From Pseudomonas sp. EpS/L25 (lineage in GTDB: Bacteria; Pseudomonadota; Gammaproteobacteria; Pseudomonadales; Pseudomonadaceae), in the NCBI RefSeq assembly GCF_001512295.1, contig NZ_LNUP01000015.1, positions 529,058 through 593,057 on the forward strand: 64,000 nucleotides of DNA. The letters are read 5' to 3'. The translations under genes and the position numbers were made by a program. The stretch's first letter is position 1; each line of letters opens with the position of its first letter. Under the pieces are notes generated by a model. That model did no database searches, was not told where the DNA came from, and worked only from the letters and a program-made list of their open reading frames with translations. Positions 51,261-59,647 of this stretch are shown here, piece by piece.

Positions 51261-51743
51261 ATGGAGTACCGTACTGCAAACGATGTCCTTCAAAAGTATT
51301 GGGATGGGTGTCTGCCGGTAAACCCACGAGCTATTGCTGAAGCTATGGGTATAGAGGTTGAGGCGCTTACGCCTTTTAACCAAGAAACTTGGCGCCCAAA
51401 TGAAAGCGGTCACTATTCTTATCGCGAAGGTAATCCGCTAATTACTTATAACTCTTTGGATGCTCCCGTTCGGCAGCGATTCACCATTGCGCACGAAATT
51501 GGTCATCATGTTCATGGTGATTTGGACGCACCAAGAGATACATCTGAGCAGTTCAGCTCAAAAGCTCGTGATCCGAAAGAAGTCGCTGCGAACAGATTTG
51601 CCGCTGCCTTACTCATGCCTGCTGCCTTGGTAAAGCATCTTGTGCTAGAGAAAAGAATAACGGACTTGTCTAGTTTGGCGAGAACTTTTGGTGTCTCAAC
51701 TGCTGCGATGGAATTTAGGCTTAAGGCAATTGGGCTTTTATGA
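51261..51743 (+). CDS. ImmA/IrrE-family metallopeptidase
   Basis: A 160-residue zinc protease of the ImmA/IrrE family. The active site is FTIAHEIGHHVHGD (His78, Glu79, His82), and EVAANRFAAALLMP supplies the third ligand, Glu107. Such enzymes cleave repressors after DNA damage or phage signals, but are usually paired with an XRE-type regulator, which is absent here. AGGAGG precedes the ATG. The gene is AT-rich and follows an SOS box. The downstream gene overlaps by four bases. Confidence 0.88.
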   Translation: MEYRTANDVLQKYWDGCLPVNPRAIAEAMGIEVEALTPFNQETWRPNESGHYSYREGNPLITYNSLDAPVRQRFTIAHEIGHHVHGDLDAPRDTSEQFSSKARDPKEVAANRFAAALLMPAALVKHLVLEKRITDLSSLARTFGVSTAAMEFRLKAIGLL

Positions 51744-52156
51744 ACGGCACTCATGACGATCTATCTCAGGGTGAGGCAGAGAATCAAGGGTTAATTAGTG
51801 ACTACCTCCGAAGGGAGGCTTGGAGATTTCGCTGGGAAAAGCGGCTAACCAACGTTACTGTGGGATTGGTTGTTGTCTTTTATCTAGCGCTGCTCGGCTT
51901 CGTTTTCTTGGGTAATGTTCGAATAAGTGCTGGTTTTTGGTATTTTTTCGCTTCCGTGAGACCTCACTCTACAGGTGATATTCCTATCATAGTGTCGCTT
52001 TCGACTGTGCCGACATTGCTGCTCATCGCGCTGCTAAGATATTTTCATCACCGGCCTAAATCTGATCAGGATGATCTGCAAGCGCCTCTTCCTATCAGTG
52101 TTGAGGCGGCTAAAGAAATAATAAAGGCCACGACTGATGCGATGAAATCGCCTTAG
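51740..52156 (+). CDS. Two-TM hypothetical protein coupled to ImmA/IrrE protease
   Basis: A 138-residue protein not recognised. It has a charged N-terminus (about 38 residues), a membrane helix (40-58), a loop with aromatic residues and a second helix (82-100), then a polar tail with an amphipathic helix (VEAAKEIIKATTDAMKS). Its ATG overlaps the stop of the protease gene, so both products are made together. It might be the protease substrate, a toxin or a membrane anchor; none of these can be told from the sequence. Confidence 0.75.
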   Translation: MNGTHDDLSQGEAENQGLISDYLRREAWRFRWEKRLTNVTVGLVVVFYLALLGFVFLGNVRISAGFWYFFASVRPHSTGDIPIIVSLSTVPTLLLIALLRYFHHRPKSDQDDLQAPLPISVEAAKEIIKATTDAMKSP

Positions 52157-52342
52157 CTATCTTTAGTAATCTATTTTCCCTTGTAGTGGTTGTAAGTGGG
52201 TCCGTAATCTGGCGTTTGGCGTGATTCATGCTATATAATTTTCTTGTCTCTCTGGTTTTCTTGTTTAATAGAGTGCTCGCATGGGGCTATGCCGTCACGA
52301 TCACATAAAGCGGCTGCCCCACATGTTTTATAAACCCTATTG

Positions 52343-52538
52343 CTAGTCTGATGTTTCAGAAGTCATCTACACAATGCTGGCGGCGCTTTTTCGGCCGCAG
52401 CGGCGGACCGTCTGGTCGGCGTTGCCACTCCTCGCCATAGCCCTGCTATGGCTCCTCACAGCGCCTGGCCCATCGGGGCGCCGAACCGACCAGAATCACT
52501 CGCCAATTCTTGTGCGAACTTCTGAAACACCATGCTAA
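52343..52538. mobile_element. Palindromic MITE-like element, family 1, diverged copy
   Basis: The ends CTAGTCTGATGTTTCAGAAG and CTTCTGAAACACCATGCTAA are degenerate versions of the terminal repeats at 13135 and 38693. The inside is about 30 bases longer, adding a GCGGACCGTCTGGTCGGC segment. It sits at the right end of the AT-rich island, 187 bases after the two-TM gene. The bases between (52157-52342) are AT-rich and empty. Confidence 0.85.
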
Positions 52539-52626
52539 GGCTGGATTTATATCTGCTACCAGGCCGGCAACCGGCGTGAGACGCAGGCAGAACGGCACCT
52601 GGGAAAAATCCGACTAGTCTTACGAG

Positions 52627-52647
52627 CAGAGGGCCAAGAGCCCTCTG
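52627..52647. other. Small perfect hairpin before the glucoamylase gene
   Basis: CAGAGGGC-CAAGA-GCCCTCTG forms an 8-bp stem with a 5-base loop, 42 bases upstream of the ATG. It could be an operator or leader structure. No T-tract follows. Confidence 0.4.
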
Positions 52648-52689
52648 TCCTGCGACTTTCGGCATAACCAGAACAAGGCCCGACCGCCC

Positions 52690-55122
52690 ATGCCCGTACG
52701 CTTCGTCCGTCCGCTGCTGTGTTCCGCTAGCTGTCTGCTCACCCCTCTGGCGTCTGCCCTGGACGCCCCCGGCGCACCCGGCGCCGCTCCCTTCTGGTCC
52801 TACTCCGGCAAGACCGGCATCGGCACCAGCTACGAGGCCTATCGCGACGGCGCCTACAGTGACCAGGCCAGTACCGGCCGCGTGTCGCGGGTGTGGTTCT
52901 CCCTGGCCCAGGGCGTGGTCACCGAGACCATGCAGGGGCTCATCCACCAGGCGCAGCTGCGCGAGCTGCAACTGGTGATCCGCGGCCCCGACTTCACCCA
53001 CCTGGAACGCGACGACACCGACAGTCGCCTCGAGTACCTGGCCACCGACGCCGCCGGCCGGCCCACCTCCCTGGCCTACAGGATCGTCAATCGCGACCGC
53101 CAGGGCCGCTACGAGATCGAGAAGCACGTCTTCACCGACCCGGACCAGGACACCCTGGTCATGCGCGTCATCTTTCGCAGCCAGGACCCGCGCATCCAGC
53201 CCTATCTCTATGTCGATCCGGCGCTGGCCAACAGCGGCAGCCACGACCGTGCGGCGGTGAAGGGCGCGGTGCTCTACGCCAGCGAAGGCGAGCACGCCCT
53301 GGTGGTGAAGGCCAGCCAGCCCCTGCAGACGCCCACCGTGGGCTTCGTCGGTGCCTCCGATGGCCTCGACGACCTGCGTCGCAACGGCAAGCTGACCCAA
53401 CTCTACGGCAGCACCGGCGACCAGGCCGGCAATGTCGCCCTGCTGGCCAAGCTGCCGCTCAAGGGCGCCGAGACCACCCTGGACGTGGTGGTGGGCTTCG
53501 GAGCCAATCCGCGCCAGGCCGAGGCGGCGGCGGATGCCACCCTGGCCCGCGGTTATCAAAAGGTGCTGGCCCACTACAACGGCGAAGGCGACGCCATCGG
53601 CTGGCAGGACTACCTGGCCAGCCTCGACCAGCTGCCGCGCCTGCAGGCCCAGGCCGGCGACGGCGGCAAGCTGGTCAACGCCAGCGCCCTGGTGCTCAAG
53701 GCCCAGGAGGACAAGACCCACGCCGGCGCCCTGATCGCCTCGCTGTCCAATCCCTGGGGCGAGACGGTGCCGGCGGCCAAGGGCACCACCGGCTACAAGG
53801 CGGTCTGGCCGCGGGACTTCTACCAGTGCGCCATGGCGCTGCTGGCGCTGGGCGATCGGCAGACGCCCAAGGTCGCCTTCAGCTACCTCAAGCAGGTGCA
53901 GGTGGACGCCAACACCGCGCACAAGCCGGCCGACAACTCGGCCTTCATCCACCAGCAGAAGCAGGGCGACGAGGTTCGCGCAGCTGGCGCTACCGGCTGG
54001 TTCCTGCAGAAGACCCACGTCGACGGCACCATCGAATGGGTGGGCGTGCAACTCGACCAGACCGCCATGCCGATCATGCTCGGCTATCGCCTCTGGCAAG
54101 GCGGCCTCTTGGGCGATGCCGAGATCGATCGCTGGTATCGCGACATGCTCAGGCCCGCGGCGGATTTCCTCGCCCGTGACAGCCAGGTCAACCTGGGCTG
54201 GAACACCTGGCAGGTCAAGCCGCCGCAGACCCAGCAGGAGCGCTGGGAAGAGCAGTGGGGCTATTCGCCGTCCACCACCGCGGCGGTGATCGCCGGTCTC
54301 GCCACGGCCAGCGAACTGGCGCGCCATGCCGGCGACGAGGCCAATGCCAGCCGCTACCGCGACACCGCCCGGCGCTATTCCGGCCAGGTGGAAAAGACCA
54401 TGGCCACCACCCAGGGCAGCCTGGGCGCCGGCAACTACTACCTGCGCATCACCCAGAACGCCGACCCGAACGACAAGGGCAAGCTGGTGGACAACAACAG
54501 CCGTCCGGGCCTGCCGGAAGACCAGGTGCTGGACGCTGGCTTCCTCGAACTGGTGCGCTATGGGGTGCGTCCCGCCAGCGATCCCCTGGTACAGAAGAGC
54601 CTGGCGGTACTGGACGACGAAGGCCTGCCGGAGAATCTGAGGGTCAAGTACAGCTTCCAGTACCCCGGGGTGACGGGCACCTTCCCCGGCTGGCGGCGCT
54701 ACGGCAACGACGGCTATGGCGAGAGCGAGACCTCGGGCATCAATTTCCCGGCTACCGAGCAGCCGGTGCCCAACTCCGGCCTGCGCGGCCGGGTCTGGCC
54801 GATCTTCACCGGCGAACGTGGCCACTACGAGCTGGCGCGCCTGGCCCTGCAGGGCAAGCCGGATGCGGCAGCGCTGGGCAAGTTGCGGAACACCTACGTC
54901 CGCGGCCTGGAGCTGTTCGCCAACGCCGGCCTGATGCTGCCCGAGCAGGTCTGGGACGGCGTGGGCGACAACCGGCGCCACGGCTACACCAAGGGGCAGG
55001 GCACCGATTCGGCGACCCCGCTGGCCTGGTCCCATGCCGAGTACGTCAAGCTGCTGCGCTCCCTGGCGGACGGCCAGGTGTGGGATCACTACCCGTTGGT
55101 AGCACGGGCACTGGCGCCCTGA
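52690..55122 (+). CDS. Exported GH15 glucan 1,4-alpha-glucosidase
   Basis: An 810-residue secreted enzyme: signal peptide (about 1-23), an N-terminal glucodextranase-like beta domain to about residue 300, then the (alpha/alpha)6 GH15 catalytic domain. Signature blocks: KAVWPRDFYQ (about 370), ERWEEQWGYSPSTTAAV with the general-acid Glu (about 519) and SATPLAWSHAEYVKLL with the general-base Glu (about 783). It releases glucose from the non-reducing ends of starch-like glucans or related substrates. Full length. The ribosome site is weak. Confidence 0.9.
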   Translation: MPVRFVRPLLCSASCLLTPLASALDAPGAPGAAPFWSYSGKTGIGTSYEAYRDGAYSDQASTGRVSRVWFSLAQGVVTETMQGLIHQAQLRELQLVIRGPDFTHLERDDTDSRLEYLATDAAGRPTSLAYRIVNRDRQGRYEIEKHVFTDPDQDTLVMRVIFRSQDPRIQPYLYVDPALANSGSHDRAAVKGAVLYASEGEHALVVKASQPLQTPTVGFVGASDGLDDLRRNGKLTQLYGSTGDQAGNVALLAKLPLKGAETTLDVVVGFGANPRQAEAAADATLARGYQKVLAHYNGEGDAIGWQDYLASLDQLPRLQAQAGDGGKLVNASALVLKAQEDKTHAGALIASLSNPWGETVPAAKGTTGYKAVWPRDFYQCAMALLALGDRQTPKVAFSYLKQVQVDANTAHKPADNSAFIHQQKQGDEVRAAGATGWFLQKTHVDGTIEWVGVQLDQTAMPIMLGYRLWQGGLLGDAEIDRWYRDMLRPAADFLARDSQVNLGWNTWQVKPPQTQQERWEEQWGYSPSTTAAVIAGLATASELARHAGDEANASRYRDTARRYSGQVEKTMATTQGSLGAGNYYLRITQNADPNDKGKLVDNNSRPGLPEDQVLDAGFLELVRYGVRPASDPLVQKSLAVLDDEGLPENLRVKYSFQYPGVTGTFPGWRRYGNDGYGESETSGINFPATEQPVPNSGLRGRVWPIFTGERGHYELARLALQGKPDAAALGKLRNTYVRGLELFANAGLMLPEQVWDGVGDNRRHGYTKGQGTDSATPLAWSHAEYVKLLRSLADGQVWDHYPLVARALAP

Positions 55123-55151
55123 GATAAGCCGGGACGCAAGAGCTACCCTGG

Positions 55152-55205
55152 TGGCCAATGCGGCCTTTTCGGCAGCGAGTGCAGCCGAAAAGGCCGCATT
55201 GGCCA
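55152..55205. repeat. 22-bp perfect palindrome
   Basis: TGGCCAATGCGGCCTTTTCG and two more bases (55152-55173) are perfectly complementary to 55184-55205 across the 10-base loop AGCGAGTGCA. It is 29 bases past the glucoamylase stop and probably ends transcription. A further hairpin GGCATGCA...TGCATGCC lies near 55252-55276. The rest of the 419-base gap to 55541 shows no gene. Confidence 0.8.
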
Positions 55206-55541
55206 GCGTCGAGATCGGATTGCCTGCTCTCGACCACGGACGCCGACGAACGGCATGCAGCTGTGAAGTTGCATGCCAGAGCCGCGGGCGACGACCAGCG
55301 AAGCGTCGAACCCGAGGGAACGCCTGTAACAAGACTTGTCTGATAGGCGTTCTCGCGCTTTGCTGAGGCAGCGGATCCTTCCGCTCGCCGCTGTTCTCCT
55401 CTCTTTCCGGTCCCTCTGCCCTCGGTCGCGTACCGCGCGGTAGCGTGCCCGGCTGTCGCGCTTTTCCCTCGCTCGCTCCGGCGACCGCTTTGGCGGTCTG
55501 GGGGCGGGTCTTTGCCGGTTTCTGTCAAGAAGGTCACGGAT

Positions 55542-56687
55542 ATGACTGACGTCGCTCTCCCCATCGCCCTCTACCTGGGCACCCTGGTGCTGCTGGCCTT
55601 CGCCCTGCGCCGCAGCCCGCTGCTCACCGAGGAGACCCTGGCGCGCTCCTCGCCGCTGGATGCCCTGCGTGGCATCCTCGCCACCGCCGTAGTCTGCCTG
55701 CATTTCGTGCTGACCTATCACCTCAAGGCCGAGGGCCAGTGGCGCGAACCCGACAGCATCCTGCTCTACAACCTGGGTGTGGTACCGGTCTCGCTGTTCT
55801 TCATGATTACCGGCTACCTGTTCTTCGGAAAGGTCTATCGCCGCACGCCGGACTGGGGCGAGCTGCTGAGATCGCGGGTGCTGCGGGTGATGCCGCTGTA
55901 TCTCTGCGTGGTGGCCGTGGTGGTGCTCTTCACCCTGATCCGCACCCACTTCGTCATCGCCGACGGCCAGCACTTCATGCTCGAGCTGCTCAGTTGGGAG
56001 CTGTTCTCCGGTTTCAGTCTCAACGGTTTGGAAGAGAGCGGCTGGATGACCGCCGGCGCCCACTGGACGCTGCGCTACGAGGCGCTGTTCTATCTGGCGC
56101 TGCCGATCATCGCCGCGCTGTTCAATCGCCGTGGCTTCGGGTTGCCGCTGCTGGTCTCGACGCTGTTGGTGGCTGGCCTGGTCGCCGCCGGCTATCACTA
56201 CCATGTGCTGGGTGCCCGCTTCGGTCTGCTGTTCCTGCTGGGTTTCCTGCCGGTGTTCGTCAAGGTCCATCGGCCGGCGCTGATGGCCTGGCTGCGCACG
56301 CCCCTGGTGGCGGCGCTGTCGCTGGCGCTGGTGGGCTACGCCATGACCCAGCCGGACTACAGTCTCAAGCAGATGCTGGCGCTGGCCTTGCCCTTCGCCG
56401 CCATGGCCGCCGGCAACGATCTCTTCGGTGTGCTGCGCAGTCGCGGGCTCAAGGTGCTGGGCGAGATCAGCTACAGCCTTTATCTGACCCACGGCCTGCT
56501 GCTCTATGGCCTCTTCACCCTGCTGAACCTGGGCTCGGTCGAGGTCCTGGGCACGGCCGGCTTCATGGCACTGCTGCCGCCGGTGCTGGTGCTCGCCTGC
56601 CTGCTGTCGATGCTCAGCTACCGCTGGATCGAGCGTCCGCTGATGCATCTGGGCCGGGCGCCGCGGCCTCGCGAAGTGCCGGCGTAA
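55542..56687 (+). CDS. Acyltransferase 3 family membrane protein
   Basis: A 381-residue integral membrane O-acyltransferase (acyltransferase 3/OafA family) with about ten helices. LDALRGILATAVVCLHFVLTYH holds the catalytic-type histidine near the N-terminus; HWTLRYEALFYLALP and SYSLYLTHGLLLYGLF are other family blocks. It acylates a surface sugar or glycan. I choose the ATG at 55542, with AAGAAGG upstream, over the in-frame TTG. Its end overlaps the antisense sirtuin by 74 bases. Confidence 0.85.
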   Translation: MTDVALPIALYLGTLVLLAFALRRSPLLTEETLARSSPLDALRGILATAVVCLHFVLTYHLKAEGQWREPDSILLYNLGVVPVSLFFMITGYLFFGKVYRRTPDWGELLRSRVLRVMPLYLCVVAVVVLFTLIRTHFVIADGQHFMLELLSWELFSGFSLNGLEESGWMTAGAHWTLRYEALFYLALPIIAALFNRRGFGLPLLVSTLLVAGLVAAGYHYHVLGARFGLLFLLGFLPVFVKVHRPALMAWLRTPLVAALSLALVGYAMTQPDYSLKQMLALALPFAAMAAGNDLFGVLRSRGLKVLGEISYSLYLTHGLLLYGLFTLLNLGSVEVLGTAGFMALLPPVLVLACLLSMLSYRWIERPLMHLGRAPRPREVPA

Positions 56688-57519
56688 GGCGCGTTCGCGG
56701 CGCACTCGGGGGCTCCAGCAAAAAGGCCAGGGCCTGGGCACAGGAAGCCTCCACCTTGAGCGTCAGCAGGTCGTCCGCGCGGGTACGGCCATAGCCCAGG
56801 GCGGCGATGGGGAGGCCGGCGCGGGCGGCGGCCTGGGCGAAGCGAAAGCCGGAATAGACCATCAGCGAGGAGCCTACCACCAGCAGCGCATCGGCACGGC
56901 CCAGGTGGGCGAAGGCGCGTTCCACCCGCGCACCGGGTACGTGTTCGCCAAAGAACACCACGTCCGGCTTGAGCAGGGCGCCGCAGCGCGGGCAGTCGGG
57001 TACGCGGAAACTCATGAAATCCACGCCTTCCAGATCGGCATCGCCATCCGGGGCGGTAGCCGCGTCCAGCTGCAGCCAGTCGCCATTGAGTTCGCCCAGC
57101 CATTGCTGGAATTCCTGGCGCGGCAGGCGCAGCTCGCAACCCAGGCAGCGGATCTGGTCGAGGCGGCCGTGCAGGTCGATCACCGCCTCGCTGCCAGCGG
57201 CCTGGTGCAGGCGATCGACGTTCTGGGTCAGCAGCATCTCCACCTGGCCGCGCCGCTCCAGGGCCGCCAGGGCCTGGTGGGTGGCGTTGGGGCGGGCCTG
57301 GCAGAAGCGCGGCCAGCCGATCAGGCTGCGCGCCCAGTAGCGGCGGCGCAGCAGGTCGTCGCCGACGAAGGCCTGCAGGGTGACCGGTTGCGGGCGCTTC
57401 CAGGCGCCGTCGCGGTCGCGGTAGTCGGGAATACCGGAATCGGTGCTGCAACCGGCACCGGTGAGCAGAAAGATCCGCTCGTGCCGGGCGATGAAGGACT
57501 GGAGCTCGGGCAGGGACAT
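56614..57519 (-). CDS. Sir2-family NAD-dependent protein deacylase
   Basis: A 301-residue sirtuin. NAD-binding GAGCSTDSGIPDYRDRDG, TQNVDRLHQAAG, catalytic His in IDLHGRL, zinc cysteines CLGC and CPRC, and GSSLMVYSGF are all present. It removes acetyl or other acyl groups from lysines using NAD in the cytoplasm. The C-terminal 30 residues past the fold overlap the acyltransferase gene on the other strand. Longer than the minimal sirtuin. Confidence 0.9.
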   Translation of the reverse strand: MSLPELQSFIARHERIFLLTGAGCSTDSGIPDYRDRDGAWKRPQPVTLQAFVGDDLLRRRYWARSLIGWPRFCQARPNATHQALAALERRGQVEMLLTQNVDRLHQAAGSEAVIDLHGRLDQIRCLGCELRLPRQEFQQWLGELNGDWLQLDAATAPDGDADLEGVDFMSFRVPDCPRCGALLKPDVVFFGEHVPGARVERAFAHLGRADALLVVGSSLMVYSGFRFAQAAARAGLPIAALGYGRTRADDLLTLKVEASCAQALAFLLEPPSAPRTRLTPALREAAAPGPDASADARSSGS

Positions 57520-57624
57520 CGTGCACCTAGGGTTGCGGGCGATATCCCCAGCTTGGAAAGGCTCAGGTCGCGAGGCAAGCCGCAGCTGACGAACGTCCTG
57601 TCCGCCAGGCGGCGCTTCACCGCT

Positions 57625-58074
57625 CTAGTACACCGGCACGTAGATGTAGATCTGCGAATCCTGGGCATCCACCCCGGTGAAGGCCTCGGTGTAGTGCTCG
57701 AAGCAGGCGCCCGGACGGGGTTGCAGGCCGCGCGCCGGCAGCAGCTCGGCGAACAGCCGGCCGAGGCTCTTGGCCACGCTGGGCGCGGTGCCCAAATGCA
57801 CGTAGCGGGCATAGCGGCCTTCCGGCAGTTCCTGGCGCACCATGCCGGCGGGCAGGGGCGCGCCCGGCGCGGTGGCCACCGCGGCCAGGTAGTGCATGGC
57901 GCCGGCCTGGCGCCAGCTCAGGCCATACCATTCGGCGTCGCCTTCACGGCCGGTGATTTCCCCGGCGCGGTCGGCGAAGCGCCGCCAGAGGGCGGCGATG
58001 TCTTCGCCCTGGCCAGGCTCGAACAGCAGACCGGTCACTTCCAGGGCGGGATGGTCGACGATTTCCAGCGACAT
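57625..58074 (-). CDS. GyrI-like small-molecule-binding protein
   Basis: A 149-residue single GyrI-like (SOUL/AraC effector-binding) domain. Blocks: LEIVDHPALEVTGL at the start, GRYARYVHLGTAP in the middle and CFEHYTEAFTG with IYIYVPVY at the end. Such domains bind small hydrophobic molecules or gyrase. It stands alone here, with no DNA-binding part. Confidence 0.82.
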   Translation of the reverse strand: MSLEIVDHPALEVTGLLFEPGQGEDIAALWRRFADRAGEITGREGDAEWYGLSWRQAGAMHYLAAVATAPGAPLPAGMVRQELPEGRYARYVHLGTAPSVAKSLGRLFAELLPARGLQPRPGACFEHYTEAFTGVDAQDSQIYIYVPVY

Positions 58075-58183
58075 GGGACAGACTCTCTCGAAGATGCGAT
58101 GAAGGCCGCCACCTTACTCCAGCGGCGCCTCGCGGTCAGCCTGGGCGGCCGTCGGACTAAAGGTCGCAGCCGTCAGCGCGTGC

Positions 58184-58783
58184 TCACCCATCTGCGGCAA
58201 GCGCCTGGGTCAGCGCCAGGCCCGCCAGGCGCGCGCTGGCCAGCAGCCGCTCCAGACTCTGCCCATGCCGGGCACTGGCGGAGAGCCCGGCCATGGTGGT
58301 GATGACGAAGTCGGCTAGCTCCTGCGCACGCTGCGGTTGGCAGGCGGCGATATGGGTGCGGATGAGCGTCTGGGCCGCCTGGTGATGCCGGTCGGCTGCC
58401 GCGCGGGCCTGGGGATCGTCGCAGTGGGTACCCTCCAGCACCAGGCAGCCGGTCGCGCTGGGGTCGGCCGCATAGCTGCGCGCCGCCTCTTCCAGCACCT
58501 GGGTCAGAGCCACCGCCAGGGATTGCTCGGCCTCCAGAATCTCCCGTAGCAGCAGGGCGCCTGTCGAGATGTAGCGCTCGAGCACCCGCTCGTACAGTTC
58601 GAGTTTGCTGCCGAAGGCCGCGTAGAAGCTCGGCGGCCTGATCCCGAGCGCCTGGGTCAGAACGGCGACACTCACCCCGTCGTAGCCCTTTTCATGGAAC
58701 AGGCGCTGGGCCTGGGCAATCGCCTCGTCCGGATCGAAGCGGCGTGGTCGACCACGAGGTGCGGATTTATTTGTAGTGCTCAT
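58184..58783 (-). CDS. bdcR: TetR-family repressor BdcR
   Basis: A 199-residue TetR regulator: GRPRRFDPDEAIAQAQRLFH starts the helix-turn-helix, LGIRPPSFYAAFGSKLELY is the recognition region. The overall sequence tracks E. coli BdcR, including SATGCLVLEGTHCDDPQARA, and the divergent neighbour is bdcA, as in E. coli. Its start codon lies inside an operator-like repeat, which suggests autoregulation. Confidence 0.9.
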   Translation of the reverse strand: MSTTNKSAPRGRPRRFDPDEAIAQAQRLFHEKGYDGVSVAVLTQALGIRPPSFYAAFGSKLELYERVLERYISTGALLLREILEAEQSLAVALTQVLEEAARSYAADPSATGCLVLEGTHCDDPQARAAADRHHQAAQTLIRTHIAACQPQRAQELADFVITTMAGLSASARHGQSLERLLASARLAGLALTQALAADG

Positions 58784-58848
58784 TACAAAAATACTTTGAC
58801 AGGGGCCGGGATAGGCTTATTGTAGCATTCACTACATTAATCAGGAGG
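58771..58848. promoter_or_regulatory. bdcR-bdcA operator and promoter region
   Basis: Two related palindromes: TTGTAGTGCTCATTACAA (58771-58788, over the bdcR start) and TGTAGCATTCACTACA (58821-58836). The bdcA promoter has TTGACA (58796-58801) and, after 16 bases, TATTGT, so the second palindrome overlaps the -10. AGGAGG (58843-58848) is the bdcA ribosome site. Binding of BdcR to both would repress the two genes. Confidence 0.75.
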
Positions 58849-58855
58849 CAGGCTC

Positions 58856-59569
58856 ATGACGAATTTCGCAGGTAGGAAGGTGTTGGTGCTGGGCGGCAGT
58901 CGCGGAATAGGTGCCGCCATCGTGCGGCGCTTCGCCGCCGAGGGCGCCCAGGTGACCTTCACCTACGCCAGCTCCAGGGACGCTGCCCAGGCGTTGGCCG
59001 CGGAAACCGGTAGCACCGCCGAGATGACCGACAGCGCCGACCGCGATGCCGTCATCGCGCGGGTGCGCGCCAGCGGTCCCCTGGATGTGCTGGTGGTGAA
59101 CTCCGGCGTCGCCCTCTTCGGCGATGCCCTGGAGCAGGACCCGGATGCCATCGACCGAATGTTCGGTATAAACATCCAGGCGCCCTATCACGCGGCGGTC
59201 GAGGCTGCGCGGCAGATGCCGGCGGGCGGGCGGATCATCGTGATCGGTTCGGTGAACGGCGACCGCATGCCGGTGCCCGGCCTGGCCGCCTATGCCGTGA
59301 GCAAGTCGGCCCTGCAGGGGCTGGCCCGCGGCCTGGCGCGGGATTTCGGACCCCGCGGCATTACCGTCAACGTGGTGCAGCCGGGTCCCATCGACACCGA
59401 GATGAATCCCGCCGATGGACCGCTGAAGGAACTGATGCACAGCTTCATGGCGATCAAGCGCCATGGCAGCGCCGAGGAGGTGGCCGGCATGGTGGCCTGG
59501 CTGGCCGGGCCCGAGGCGGGCTTCGTGACGGGCGCCATGCACACCATCGACGGTGCCTTCGGCGCCTGA
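58856..59569 (+). CDS. bdcA: BdcA-type short-chain dehydrogenase (c-di-GMP/biofilm dispersal)
   Basis: A 237-residue SDR highly similar to E. coli BdcA. Motifs: GGSRGIGAAIVRRF (cofactor binding), VVNSGVALFG, IGSVNGDRMPVPGLAAYAVSK with catalytic Ser, Tyr and Lys, and the typical ending FVTGAMHTIDGAFGA. BdcA binds c-di-GMP and increases motility and biofilm dispersal in E. coli. In this window there is also a diguanylate cyclase, but no direct link. AGGAGG is the ribosome site. Confidence 0.92.
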   Translation: MTNFAGRKVLVLGGSRGIGAAIVRRFAAEGAQVTFTYASSRDAAQALAAETGSTAEMTDSADRDAVIARVRASGPLDVLVVNSGVALFGDALEQDPDAIDRMFGINIQAPYHAAVEAARQMPAGGRIIVIGSVNGDRMPVPGLAAYAVSKSALQGLARGLARDFGPRGITVNVVQPGPIDTEMNPADGPLKELMHSFMAIKRHGSAEEVAGMVAWLAGPEAGFVTGAMHTIDGAFGA

Positions 59570-59647
59570 TGCTCCCCCGGCGAGCCGCCTCTGAGCGTTC
59601 GCACTCAGACGGCGTCCGCTCGGCCGGGACCTCTCCTCGCGGCAGCC

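Noticed and set aside
51065-51340. 91-codon frame overlapping the SOS promoter and ImmA/IrrE start
   Set aside because: No ribosome site, no family resemblance, and it overlaps the better-supported promoter and gene start.
52456-55332. 958-codon minus-strand frame opposite the glucoamylase
   Set aside because: Shadow frame; the catalytic GH15 motifs are on the plus strand.
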